From contig JAIXMO010000003.1 of the NCBI GenBank assembly GCA_025677825.1, positions 558,001-622,000 on the forward strand: a stretch of 64,000 nt of DNA, given 5' to 3'. Position 1 is the stretch's first letter, and every line of letters starts with the position of its first letter. The DNA comes from Helicostylum pulchrum (Eukaryota > Mucoromycota > Mucoromycetes > Mucorales > Mucoraceae). Position numbers and translations under genes: made by a program. This document shows, piece by piece, positions 33,017-44,604 of this stretch. Below the pieces are notes generated by a model. The model was not told the origin of the DNA, did no database searches, and was given only the letters and a program-made list of their open reading frames with translations.

Positions 33017-34830
33017 ATGACTTCTCGTCTTTTAAATACAGTTTCTAGAACTCCTTTATCTTTTAATAGAAATGCTTTAACTTCTATCATTAAACGTGCT
33101 GAATCCACTATTCCTTACAATTCCAAGGTAAAAAAAAAAAAAACTCCCTCTCTCTTACTACTAGGAGGCACAAAAAAAAAATAGATAGTGAATTAAGGTT
33201 TTTTTTTTTGCTGTGGTAGAATTTGACAAGGGGGTTCCCTACTATCGTTCAAGAATATTCAAAGGCTTCTACAGGTCTCTGTAAAATTACAACACTTCCT
33301 AACGGTATTCGAGTTGCTTCTGAAAATACCCCAGGTCATTTTAGTGCAGTAGGTGTTTATGTTGATGCTGGTAGTCGATATGAAACTGCAGAGACTAGAG
33401 GTGTTAGTCATATTTTAGATAGATTAGCTTTTAAAGTAAAGTATTTAAACAAGCATAAAACAAACTTTATTTTGACACATTTTTTTTAGAGTACAGCCAA
33501 TCGTTCAGCTGATCAAGTAGTTGCAGAATTAGAATCATTAGGTGGTAACATTATGTGTTCTTCTTCTCGTGAATCGATCATGTATCAATCAGCTATTTTC
33601 TCTCAAGATTTAAGTAGAGTTTTAGCTTTATTTTCAGATGTGATTTGTCACCCAACTATCAATAATGCCGAAGTAGAAGAACAACGTCAGACTGCATTAT
33701 ATGAAATTGATGAGATTTGGTCAAAGCCCGAGATGATTTTACCAGAGATTTTACATACGGTTGCTTATGAAGGTAATACACTTGGTAACCCTCTTTTATG
33801 TCCTCCCGAAAACTTAGAATCAATGACACCCGAGTTAATTCAAAATTATATGAAGACTTGGTTCAGACCTGAACGTATGGTGATTTCAGCTTGCGGTGCT
33901 GAACATGATCAAGTAGTTGATTTAGCTCTCAAGTACTTTGGCGATGTACCTAAATCCACTGAAAACTTGGATTCGGTCATGACACATATCGAAGCATTAA
34001 AAAAGCAAGCTGAACAAGCACAAACCGCAGCACAAAAAACCAACAAGAACTCATTTGTGAAATCACTCTTTAAATCCAACCAAGCTCAACAAAAGGCATT
34101 AACACCATTTGAAATTGCCACACAACCTGCTATTTACACTGGTGGCAATAGTTTTATGGAGACTGGACCTGAGACACCTTTAACTCACGTCTATGTTGCA
34201 TTCGAGGGTCTTTCCATTGACGATCCTGATATTTATGCTCTTACTACACTTCAGATCTTGTTGGGTGGTGGTGGATCATTCTCTGCTGGTGGACCCGGTA
34301 AAGGAATGTATTCTCGCTTGTTCACCAATGTCTTGAATCAACATTATTGGGTCGAGTCTTGTCAAGCATTTAATCACTGTTACACAGATTCCGGTTTATT
34401 CGGTATTGCTGGGTCTTGTCAACCTGAATATGCTAATGCGCTGGTAGAGGTCATCTGTCGCGAATTGGATATTGTAGCTAGAGGAGATGTGGGTAGACTT
34501 AGCGTCTCACAAGTCGAATTAAATCGTGCAAAGAATCAATTGAAGAGTTCGCTCTTGATGAATTTGGAAAGTCGTATGGTTCAATTAGAAGACCTTGGTA
34601 GACAAATTCAAGTTCACGGTAAAAAGACGGGTATTGATGACATGTTGGATAATATCGATAAGGTTGATATTGAAGAATTAAGAAGAGTCGCTAGTCGTGT
34701 TGTTCGTGGCGCTGTTAGTGTCTCTAGTGGTGGATCTGGAAAGGCTACTGTTATTGTTCAAGGAAACCTTCAAGGATTAGGCGATGTTAATAAGACTATC
34801 GATAAGTATGGTTTAGGTAGTGGAAACTAA
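33017..34830 (+). CDS. MAS2: Mitochondrial-processing peptidase alpha subunit
   Basis: Join(33017..33127, 33220..33435, 33490..34830) gives 555 residues. Residues 1-30 form a typical matrix-targeting peptide (Arg/Ser/Leu, no acids). The M16 fold begins with ITTLPNGIRVASE. The place of the zinc motif reads HILDRLAFK (about 99-107), lacking the second His of HxxEH, as expected of the non-catalytic alpha subunit. The flexible glycine-rich loop GGGGSFSAGGPGKGM (about 368-382) that admits presequences is intact. It forms a heterodimer with MPP-beta in the matrix to cleave presequences. An Ala/Gln/Lys-rich insertion (about 280-310) is lineage-specific. Confidence 0.94.
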
Positions 34831-35697
34831 AGTTTCTTTTTTAGAGTAAAGAGGGGATTTTCCTTTAATTATTATCAATTGTAATTCTATATTTATATTA
34901 CCCTCAGAAAAAAATAAAATCTCCCCCACCCCCCTCCCCTTTTGTATACACACAACATTTTTTTAACGTTCAACACTTTTTTAGAAAAAAGTAAAATAAA
35001 CAATTGTTTTGATCAACTTAGTTCTTATAGTGTAATTAAAAACCTTAATTTAAGAATAATACACGTAAATAAAAAAAAAGAAGAAGAGAGGGGGTGTTTA
35101 ATTGTTCAATATTTGACAACAATGCGATAAAATAATACAGCTTTTTTTTTTTTGAGGTGCTACAGAAAAAAAAAAAGCTGGCTGTGTGGTTGTAATACAA
35201 TTTTTGTTTATTGACAACTGTAATAATGAACCTCACATGATTTAAGGAGTCATATGTTGCCTCTTTAAACAGTGATACAGCACAATAAGGTGGATATTCC
35301 GATAGCCAAAATATTGTGCTGCAAATGGTCCGAGTCCTTTTTATAATAATATCAATTGTACACTGGTTTTGCTTTAGGAGCGAGAGGTATAAAATATCAC
35401 TGAATTTCAAGGGGTAAAAGAGAAAGGAGTAAGACAGATAAGGTTAATATAAGGGGGTCTAATCAATATAAACAAGGAGTGATAAAGTACACAGACACCA
35501 TTTACAATCATATCAAACAACAACTCACACGCGCGCGCATAAATCGAATAAATAGACTTTTTTTCTTCTGTTGGTATTTTCTCTTTCTCTCTCTATCTAT
35601 CTTTTTTTTTTCTTTTTTTTTTTTTTTTTTTTTTTCCTTTGCATATATTTATTTCTACTTATACACTCTTTATATACATATACATATTATTAAAAAA
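34831..35697. other. Intergenic with pyrimidine-rich leader of the kinase gene
   Basis: No gene is supported. T- and CT-rich microsatellite sequence (about 35575-35640) lies 60-120 bp before the kinase ATG and probably forms its promoter or 5' leader. Confidence 0.5.
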
Positions 35698-36868
35698 ATG
35701 TTTGATCCAAAAGAATTTTTATATACTTACATTGATAACCAATCTATCCAACTGGTATCTATTATCGGCTCAGGTTCATACGGTGTAGTTTACTTGGGTA
35801 GATATGTCTACACTAACCGTTACTACGCTGTCAAGTGTGTTGCCAATACACTCGTTACCGAAAATGAAATCACGGTACATTCCATGTTATCTGGTCATGC
35901 TAATGTGCTTTCGCTGGAAAAGGTAGTCAAAGAACAAGACGCAGTGTTTATTATTATGGAATATGCCACACACGGTGATTTATTCTCACTTATAACGTCG
36001 CATGATGTTATCGGAAAGACCAAAGTTATCCGACATTTATTTCTACAAATATTAGACGCTGTACAACATTGCCACCATAACTTAATCGCTCATCGGGATC
36101 TTAAGCCCGAAAACATCTTGTTGTTATCAAATCATCGTGTTAAATTGGCAGATTTCGGTTTAACTACCAGTCAATCGATATCGAACGAATTTAATTGTGG
36201 CTCTTCGTTTTATTTCTCGCCAGGTAAAAAAAATAACATCTTGAGAAAAAAAAAAAGGTTTTTATTTACTTACACAAATATATTATACAGAATGTCAGGG
36301 ATTTAGTATAAGTAATACAGAGTCTAAATCAGTACGCTATTATGACACAATATCAAACGATATTTGGAGCTTGGGAGTTATTTTAATTAACCTTGTTTCG
36401 GGTCGTAACCCATGGAAGAAGGCCAACATGCAAGACGCAGCGTTTGCTACATTTGTCAAACAACCTCGTAAATTCTTCCGAACGATACTTCCCGGCATTT
36501 CCAAATCGCTGGATCGTATTTTAATACGTATTTTTTGCTTGGACCCAGCGAAACGAATTACACTGTTTGAATTAAGAAGTATGATATTATCTTGTCGTTC
36601 TTTTACAACAAGTATTCCAGTAACCACCAAACCAATCATTCAACCCTTGATCTCCAACCAAGAAATAACATGTACTAAATCATTTGAAAGCACAGTGATG
36701 GCTTATATAGGAGATTACATTGATGATGAGCAATCCATCAAAAAGAAATCGTGTTCTTATACTTCTTCCATTAATGAGGATCCTCCTACTCCGCGTAATG
36801 GTAGTCCTATATTAAATCCTATCAAACAGCAGCATTATTTTTATGAACAAAACCTTTTAAAAAAATAA
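35698..36868 (+). CDS. Ser/Thr protein kinase, Ran1/Ksp1-like
   Basis: Join(35698..36223, 36291..36868) gives 367 residues. The kinase domain fills residues 15-285: GSGSYG (24-29), AVK Lys46, HRDLKPEN (132-139), DFG (152-154), and CGSSFYFSPE at the activation-loop end, a wording typical of the fungal Ran1/Pat1-Ksp1 group. The C-terminal 80 residues are Ser/Thr-rich and include TPRNGSP, possible proline-directed phosphosites. The start codon was taken at 35698, just after an A-rich leader, because upstream sequence is low complexity. Ran1-type kinases control growth versus sexual development and nutrient signalling; that role is inferred. Confidence 0.85.
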
Positions 36869-39800
36869 TTATGAATTTACCCTATATACCTTTTTTTTTT
36901 TTTCCTTCTCCCTTTTTTATTCTGCATTACATTTTTTTTTTTTCCTATAGACTATTTAATACAAGCAAATTACTACTAATTTACAAGCAAAAACCAAACC
37001 CTTTTTTTTTCTTTCTTCTTCTTTTAACGTTATAATAAAAAAAAGAGATATATAATATTTTATGCCCCCCCCCCTTCTTTGCTTCAAATATAAATTGGCG
37101 TTACAGACATATTCAGTTATACTGGTAATTTCGCCCGAGGGTAAAGGGGGAGGATATTTAGAGCATAAACGGATCCGAACACGTGGATTATTCAAATAAT
37201 TTATGAATTCCACGTTATTAAGGAACCATTTTTTTTTTCAGGAACAATGTGTATTGTAATAAAATTACTATCGCGTGGTTTCCACTTTTTTTTTGTAATA
37301 CTTGTAAGTTTTATAAGGAACATACTGCATAATTCAATGACCACTTTTTTTTTTATATATAAAATATAGTGTATTTGTCTTGTGCGCTTTAATTACCCTG
37401 CATTAACAATTTAATAACTACTGGTTTGGTTTCTGTCAAATGTCACCCTTTTTTTTTGGAGGATCTTTTGTTTGAAGAAAGTAGCGTCATGAATAGTACA
37501 GATCACAATAAAAAGTACATGTAGATCTATTTTATTTTATATATAGATAAGAAAAAGAAAACAAGGACAAATATTCTTTCTTAATTAATTGAGAATAATA
37601 CCACTCGACTTATAACGGGGCAAAGTATATTTCTCTCTCTTTCTCTCTCTTGAGCCCTTTTATAGCTGTCATTAGAATTCAATTTTTTTTTATTACAGGA
37701 CGAAAAAAAAAAAAAAAATACCCAATTAATGTTAATCAACATCATCTTTATTTCAACTGACAAATGATATAACAGGTTGTAGATCTCTTTCTCTCGTTTA
37801 GAAAAGAAACCGTGCTAGGAGGAAGACAAGATAGATTAGAACTTTATTTACGGTAAATATAGGGCCATAGAGAGGGGAGCATGAATGGAACCAATAAGAC
37901 AATTGTTCGTTACAATGGTCTTTTTATTACATGCTGATGATGATGCGCGCTAGTAAAGAAAAAAGGGAGCACGTAAGTAGGTGTAGACATTATGCAATGT
38001 AAAGAGTGACATTAGAACCATTACAACGGTAAAAAGAAAACGAGAACAAGTAATATGTCATGAGTATACAAAGATATTTTTAGTAATTTAGTCTTGCTTC
38101 TAAATACAGGTGGTAATAAATCTTTTTACATACTGAAATCTTTGTCTCTTAATTAAAAATATAACTATTATTTAACTAAAAAAAAAGGCTCTATTTTATT
38201 CTGTGAAGCATTATCAAAACATTTCCTAATTTAGATTTATTCTTTATACAGTGCCTTTCAGTGCCAAATGACCGCTTTTTGAAAACACCCTACAAGTCTA
38301 AGCTCGATCAATAAATACTAAAAAATTCACTACACAGATCAAAAAGACATAATAATTGAACCTCACTTCAATTTAAGATAAACCAGTGATAATATCTGAA
38401 AGGCCCCTATATAAACTATTATTGCTTTGATCTAATAAAAAGCATAGTATATACCAGCTCAATATGTATTCGTCACTATGAAAGTACGACTAAATACAAC
38501 ACCCCAAAAAACTTGATTTCGTAATCGGATTCCAAGTAGCTTTTATTGATTGTTTATTAATTAATCATGTGTGGTCGATCAAGTGCAGGGAAACGTTATA
38601 TAAAGAAGATCTTGTCTATTACGCATTATTTACTCGCAATACACATACATAGGGTCGTATATATTCTTTATACACCTTCTACGGGTATCCTTTGCTTGGT
38701 AGGAATCAATCACAGTTTGAAATCTTCTTCAAATTTTGGGTATATATCTTCTTCGTATATAGTACAATTAGTAATTAAGATGTAAATTTGGTAGCCTGTT
38801 ATAAACTTGCTTTTTTTTAATGAGTTGGTACTTTTGGCAAGGTTCTCATCATCATACGAAGTGAATTTTTTCTTATTACGGTTGCCATTTCACCGCCGAA
38901 ATAGCTCAGCTGTGATGCCTGCAAGATTCGTTAGAGATATCAGAGATACAATTTTGAAAAGGACTAAAACATATTAAATACGCTATTGCAATATCATGGA
39001 TTTAAGTCTTGGGCGATATTTACTACGAGAAATAAATAATTTATCTTTGGGCGAATGTATCAATAATTATTTATAGTATGCAGTCAAATATTCTCCTAGT
39101 GTTGTTGAACGGAAAATTCTTGATGCACGCTCTATTTATACACGTTCAGAAAAGAAAAAAAAAGTGTGTCGTATTACTTTTTCACTGACCTTTATGGATA
39201 TACGTTGTTCTAAAAGTAACTGTATAGATTCGCAAAAAAAAAAATCATGCTTAATAATAAATCATGATGCAGTTTTTTTGTAGGTCGTCCTTCAGCAAAA
39301 AAAAAAACAGTGAGGCGTATTTTCATGCGTTCATTCAACTTTGTTTATCCGCATAAAAAAGGAATCCTGCATGACTCAAATGAGAACGTGTAAAATAGAA
39401 TCTACATCTAGAAATTTTTAAGAAATTACACTAATAATGCCTTTTTTCGCCATTTGGGAGGCACTATACTAAACTAAAACAGTAATAAAACTGAATTCTT
39501 CGGCATGATGTTCACGACTATAAATGGGAACTGAATTGAACTCATGATGTGGAGTTTACTCTGCATAGTTTTTTTTCACGACTACAACACGTTTTTTATA
39601 TTCTCTCTCTCCAGATATAATACAAAACTTAACAAATGCCGCGCTGCTACCTGTTACATACCCCTTTTTATAATTTTTTTGACAGGCAATTTAGTTTATG
39701 GATTTTAAAAAAAAAATACCAATTAATGAATCGTTCTCAGTGTAGCCCCTCTGTCTCCCCGTTCCCTGAATATCAATCCTATATAATGAAAACAGTTTAT

Positions 39801-40784
39801 ATATCTAATGGTAAGATTACAATTGTATATATGGTTTATCTCTTTTCATCGCTATTGTGTACGATTTTTTTTTCGAAACGTAATATGGTATCAGATGGTA
39901 CAACCAGTTCAAAATAACAAGCACGTTTATTTTTAAAAATAACCGGTTGTTCTTCTATTGTGTATCACTCCACCGAAACCAAGTTGAAAAATAAGTGATA
40001 TATATCTCTGTATAAAGTTATTTTTTAATTCGAGTAAATGATTTCAGTATTTACCGAGATTAAAGGCTATGCTGTACATCAACAATAAAGAAATCAAAGA
40101 ACTTTATATTATTAATAGGTTTTTTTTATGGCTTATTTAACAAAAGGAGGGAGTAGATTTTAAAATCGCAGAATTAAGTATGTATTTGATTAAAAAAAAA
40201 AGGTGCGTGTGTTTATACTTGTGCTTCTATATTTATACACAAACAAACCCCTCTCTTTATTAATTCGGGTTCTACTTATATTTTTAGTTACCGGAATAAC
40301 GCGTACAATTACGTATATTGTGTAAAGAGGTCTATCTAGGCCTTGCATTACTGAACGCCTTAATGCATAATTAAGAAGCTAATATTCTTGTGTTTATCTA
40401 AACATAGCTCTTTTCTCGTATCCCCATAATGTTCTGAAAAAACATATCGTCTATAAATACTAATACACACGGAAGCTCCTTTAAAAACAAGGGGATAAAA
40501 AAGATATATTTAACTTGTCAAAGACGCATTCTTTTTTTTTTTTTTTTGTGTACTGTGTATAGATTAATCGAGCGAAAAAAAAAAAAATCGATCAATTGTG
40601 TGAAAATCGAGAACTTAGCGTATAAATCAAATGCTTTAAGCAGTTTTTTTTTTTTTTTTACAAACCCAGGAGTTGATTTTTTTTTTTTTAAAGGAGAACA
40701 GAATCAACGTCATTTTTGTTTATTAAACTGCCCCCTTTCTTCTTCTCCCAAAAAAAAAAAAAACGCGTAGTTTCAATAATTAAG
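36869..40784. other. Nearly 4 kb without a convincing gene
   Basis: Both strands carry only short frames lacking coding texture. Items noted are many A/T runs and the tRNA-Phe-like 15-mer at 38895-38909. Short frames at 38567-38785 and 39636-39917 (+) show no family features. It is the longest gene-poor block here. Confidence 0.5.
38895..38909 (+). other. tRNA-Phe 5' fragment (GCCGAAATAGCTCAG)
   Basis: The 15 nt match the acceptor 5' strand and D-arm start of eukaryotic tRNA-Phe, and with the following bases give a box A-like TAGCTCAGCTGT. The rest of the cloverleaf (GAA anticodon arm, T-arm GGTTCGA, acceptor 3' strand) is absent downstream. It is therefore a truncated relic or the head of a tRNA-derived repeat, not a functional tRNA. 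Confidence 0.4.
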
Positions 40785-41580
40785 ATGGAACCAAGCAACC
40801 TCGAAGAAAAAGCCAACATGGAATTAGGTAAACGATTAAAAAAAAAACTCTCTTAAGACTCTTCTCTCCCCGTTAAACGTACAAGGTTTAGATTTAGAAT
40901 CAGATGCAGCACTTGCAGAACCTATTACCGACACCCACTTAGTTGCAGATGAAGAGATCGATCGTTTTGAAGCCGCGGCACGACCTAATGCGTTATTCTT
41001 ACAAGGTGTCGATGACATGAGTACCAAAGACATTACCGCCTATTGTAACCATGTCGCGTTAGAAAAAGTAGAATGGATAAATGATTCCAGTTGTAACTTG
41101 GCATTTAATACCGAAGAACAAGCCAAAGAAGCACTTGCCAATTTATTAATGGATACTAGTGTCAGTGTGGATCATCGAACTCTGGTACCTGCTAAAGCTT
41201 TTATTGACGAGGAAGAAAAATCGCACGAGTTGTTTATTAGAGTATCTACAGATGAAGATGTTAAAGAACGCGGAGCACGTCAACGTAGTAGATATTATTT
41301 AATTCATGGCGTGGAGGAAGATAAGAGTATTTCAAGCGAGAGACAAGAGGCGCGTAAAGAGCATATGGAGCGTATGAGAAAGAGTGGTGGAGATGGTAGA
41401 AGTGTGTTTAGTAGATTAGGAAGTAAAGTAGAAAGAAGAAGATCGATGTCTCCTAGTCGTCAAGAAACTAGAACTACTGAACGTGATAGAGAAACGTCTA
41501 CTGAACGTGAAGTCTCTACTACTGAAAGAGAAATTCCTGATAGTTTGAAAAGTCGGTTAGGAAAAATAAATCAAGATTAA
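40785..41580 (+). CDS. NCBP3-like RNA cap/EJC-associated protein
   Basis: Join(40785..40827, 40886..41580) gives 245 residues. The RRM-like core reads RPNALFLQGVDDMSTKDI, then VEWINDSSCNLAF (about 76-88; animal NCBP3 has a WLDD/WINDSSCN-type motif), followed by FIRVSTDEDVKERGARQRSR. This trio of motifs identifies the family. The C-terminus is Arg/Glu/Ser-rich (RRRSMSPSRQ). Animal NCBP3 associates with the nuclear cap-binding and TREX/exon-junction machinery; the same is inferred here. The first exon has only 43 nt. It converges with CLA4, the stop codons being 84 bp apart. Confidence 0.8.
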
Positions 41581-41664
41581 AAAACAAATAATGTTTTGTT
41601 TTTTTTTTTTAATGTTTTGTTTGTGGGGGGAATAAAAGTGTGTGTGTGTGTGTTGTTGTTGTTT

Positions 41665-43909
41665 TTAATGCTTTGTCTTGAACTTGAGCAAAGGAGATAA
41701 AATGTTTAAAGGACCAGCTTTTTTAAGGAAATCATGATTCATAAGTTCATCCGCTGTAGCTCTTGATCGAACATCCACACAAAGACAGACGGCTAAAAAT
41801 CCCTTTAATTCACGAGATAATTTCTCAGGATTCTTCAAGGTAGGCGTACCGTTTGTAGCGATTAAATAAAGAGCCTTGAGAGGTTCTTCGTCAAGGTAAG
41901 GAGGTTCGTTTTCAATCATTTCAATAGCCATGATACCAAGAGACCAAATATCTACTTTGGCACCGTATTCCTTTTGCTTCACCACTTCAGGTGCCATCCA
42001 ATAAGGAGTACCTACCATCGTAGCTCTCTTGTTTCTTTGGTCGGTTAATTTAGCACAGAAACCAAAATCACTGATCTTGACTTGACCTTGCGTATTTAAC
42101 AAGATGTTATCGGATTTGATATCTCTGTGAAGAATGTTTTGAGAGTGCAAGTGTAATAACCCGCTGGTGGTTTCTTGACATACTGTAGCAATTTGTTGTT
42201 CGGTCATGGAGTTGTTATCAATGACATCGGTTAAAGCACCACCTTCCATATACTCCATAATGACCCAGAGGTCACTGTTACGTACCAAGAAGGAATCGAG
42301 GTAATTGACAATATTGGGATGCTGAGATTCCTTCATGACCAAGATTTCAGTGACAATTAAATCCTTACGAGGTTGATGACCTAAATCCATTTGCTTAATA
42401 GCAATTTTGGTGTTTGTAGCTAAAGAAATAGCGACGTAAACCGAGCCAGAGGCACCTTGACCAACACGCTTTAATTTTTTATATAAGTCGTTGGGATCAC
42501 CGGGAGTGACAACGCTTCGTAATTGCTCCATGACTTGAGCTTCTGTCATAGTACTGATACGTTGTTCAACCTTCTTCTTTTGTGGAGAAGAAACGATTTG
42601 AGCAGCGGCTTTTTCTCTCTCACGCTCACGCTCGCGGTTCTCTCTTTCTTTATCGCGCTCACGCTCACGCTCGCGTTCACGTTGACGTTCCTTTTCACGT
42701 TCCTTTTGAAGTTGTTGGTCGCGAAGTCTATCCTTTTCTCGTTGCTGTTCACGGATTTGACGCTCGCGTTCACGCATTTCAACCTCGAGCTTTTCACGTT
42801 CAAACATGATACGCTCATCGTAGGTAGATATGCTTGTGGTGCGAGCAGGAGCTCGTGCGCCGTGTGATTTTGAGGGTTCAGGTCTTGGATAACCCTAATA
42901 TTATTATATTCTGTTAGAAAAATATTTATATATAAAAATAAAATAAAATAAAAAAAACTTACGGGATGACGAGGATCCATTGGGGATTTAGGCTACAAAA
43001 AATTAATTAACTTGTGTCGCCATAGCACAAAAAAAGATAATATATACTCACAGTTCTTATGGCCAAATCATCCATCATATCATTTACATCGGCTCTTCTT
43101 GGTGGCGGAGGAGCAGGTCTAGGAGGAGCAGGTCGATGACCTCCGTTAGATTCTTGAATTAAAGCAGCCCATCGATCATCACTCATTCTTTCAACGGCAC
43201 CCTTTAAATTAGACGAACCGTATTCTTCTGCCTCTCGCTTTGTTTGTTCAGTATAAAATTCTAATACGTCTAAAACAGCTTGAGGATTCTTTGCTGCATC
43301 TTCTGCAGTAATAGCTGATCCTTTTAATAATTTTGTCCATTGATCAGGTAATCCCTAATAATTTTTTTATTTTGTAAGTTATTTGTTTGTATGATAAAAA
43401 ATAAATAAAAGTTTACCGTAAATGCACCAGTATGAGGATCAAATCCTACGTGAACTTCATGAACAAAATTAGTAGGTCCTGATGCACCTACTGTCGATCT
43501 CTATGTACAGGTTTTTTATTTTAGTTAGTATGAGAAAAAAGGGAGAAAGAGAGACTAAAAATCTGTGCTTACGTTGTATATTTCATCCATCCAAGAATAA
43601 AGGTCTTCATCGCTTTTACAAGCAATATAATAGGTTTTATCTTTTGTTGCTACTTCAAAACAATAAGGTTTAAGGTCTGTTCTTGTTACTGATGTGATTT
43701 CTTTTAAAAATATCAACGCTACACACTGTCCAGATTGCTATTATATCGTGTTAGTATTTTATTTAAAAAGAAAAAGAAATAATACTTGCTTCATTACGAT
43801 GAAAAGTTAAAGCTTGATCTCTCAAGACACAGAATCGTTTTGACCATATCCAAGCGCGTAAACCATCTTCTTTTACAGAAAGGTACCCATCTTTAATAAT
43901 TTCAGTCAT
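41665..43909 (-). CDS. CLA4: PAK-family kinase, CLA4 type (PH-CRIB-kinase)
   Basis: Complement(41665..42894, 42963..42992, 43052..43354, 43417..43500, 43573..43737, 43790..43909) gives 643 residues. In order: PH domain (4-95; [20 protein letters not shown]...YSWMDEIY), CRIB/PBD (about 104-123; [19 protein letters not shown]), a Pro-rich patch, a long Arg/Glu coiled coil (about 264-330), and a STE20-type kinase with AIK Lys401, HRD 490-492, DFG 510-512 and GTPYWMAPE 529-537.

PH followed by CRIB is the CLA4 arrangement. It acts as a Cdc42/Rac effector in polarity and septin control. Intron 1 begins with GCAAGT: exon 1 must end at LTFHRNE to keep phase with [10 protein letters not shown], so this is a GC-AG intron. 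Confidence 0.93.
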
Positions 43910-44604
43910 GGTCCTTTTTTTTTAAAAAAAAAAAAACTTTAAAAGAAAAGATCAATCAAACAGAAAGAGATGAATAAGTTTGCAATAGATAAAAAAAAAA
44001 ACAATTTTTAAGGTACCACTAGCTTCCAGTGTCACATTACGGTTTTTCTCACTTTAAAGTTCAGACAATATTTTTTTTTTTTTTTTTTTTACCCGAACGT
44101 GAAGTGTAGAACAAAGAAGTTGATGCGTCGTGCTCCTCAAATTGCAAAACTTTTTGTAGTTTAATTGAATTAAACTTAGATGTGTGTTGTGTGCGTCGGG
44201 AGAGAAGGGGAAGGCCTTAATTTTTTTTTCCGTCTGCGTTATTGTGCGTGTATGTACAGCTCTACTAACCCTTACAAACACGTCACTCGATAATACAAAA
44301 TGGATTATTGACAACAAAAAAGTAAGGAATGTTACACAAGTCAGTATGCCTTGTTCCTGATTTTACGCGTTCACGGAAATTTATAAATTTAAACAAATAT
44401 GAATATTACCTCCCTCCTTTTTTTTTGCAGCTTTAACCTCCTGCTCTCCTCTCCTCTCCCCCCCCCCTTTTTTTTTCAGTTTACTTTAAATTCTCCATTT
44501 TTCTCTGGTTATTCTTTTCTTTCTCTTTCTCTCTCTTTTTTTTTTCTCCTTGATACTTTTTTTTAAAAAAATATACAAAAACACACGCACACAAAAAAAA
44601 TAAA
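43910..44604. promoter_or_regulatory. Divergent spacer between CLA4 (-) and kelch-BTB (+)
   Basis: 695 bp, no gene supported. CT-rich tracts (about 44440-44560) form the probable leader of the kelch-BTB gene, ending with an ACACACGCACAC stretch just before its ATG. Confidence 0.45.

Noticed and set aside
35479..35697. N-terminal extension of the 35.7-kb kinase from an upstream start
   Set aside because: The extra residues come from CT/T-rich leader sequence (Phe/Ser runs); the ATG at 35698 gives a normal kinase N-terminus.
38567..38785. ORF beginning MCGR, as in SRAP/HMCES proteins
   Set aside because: Only the first four residues fit; the rest lacks all SRAP motifs.
42523..42867. Forward Leu/Phe/Thr-rich ORFs
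   Set aside because: Antisense of the Arg/Glu coiled coil of CLA4; repetitive codons keep several frames open.
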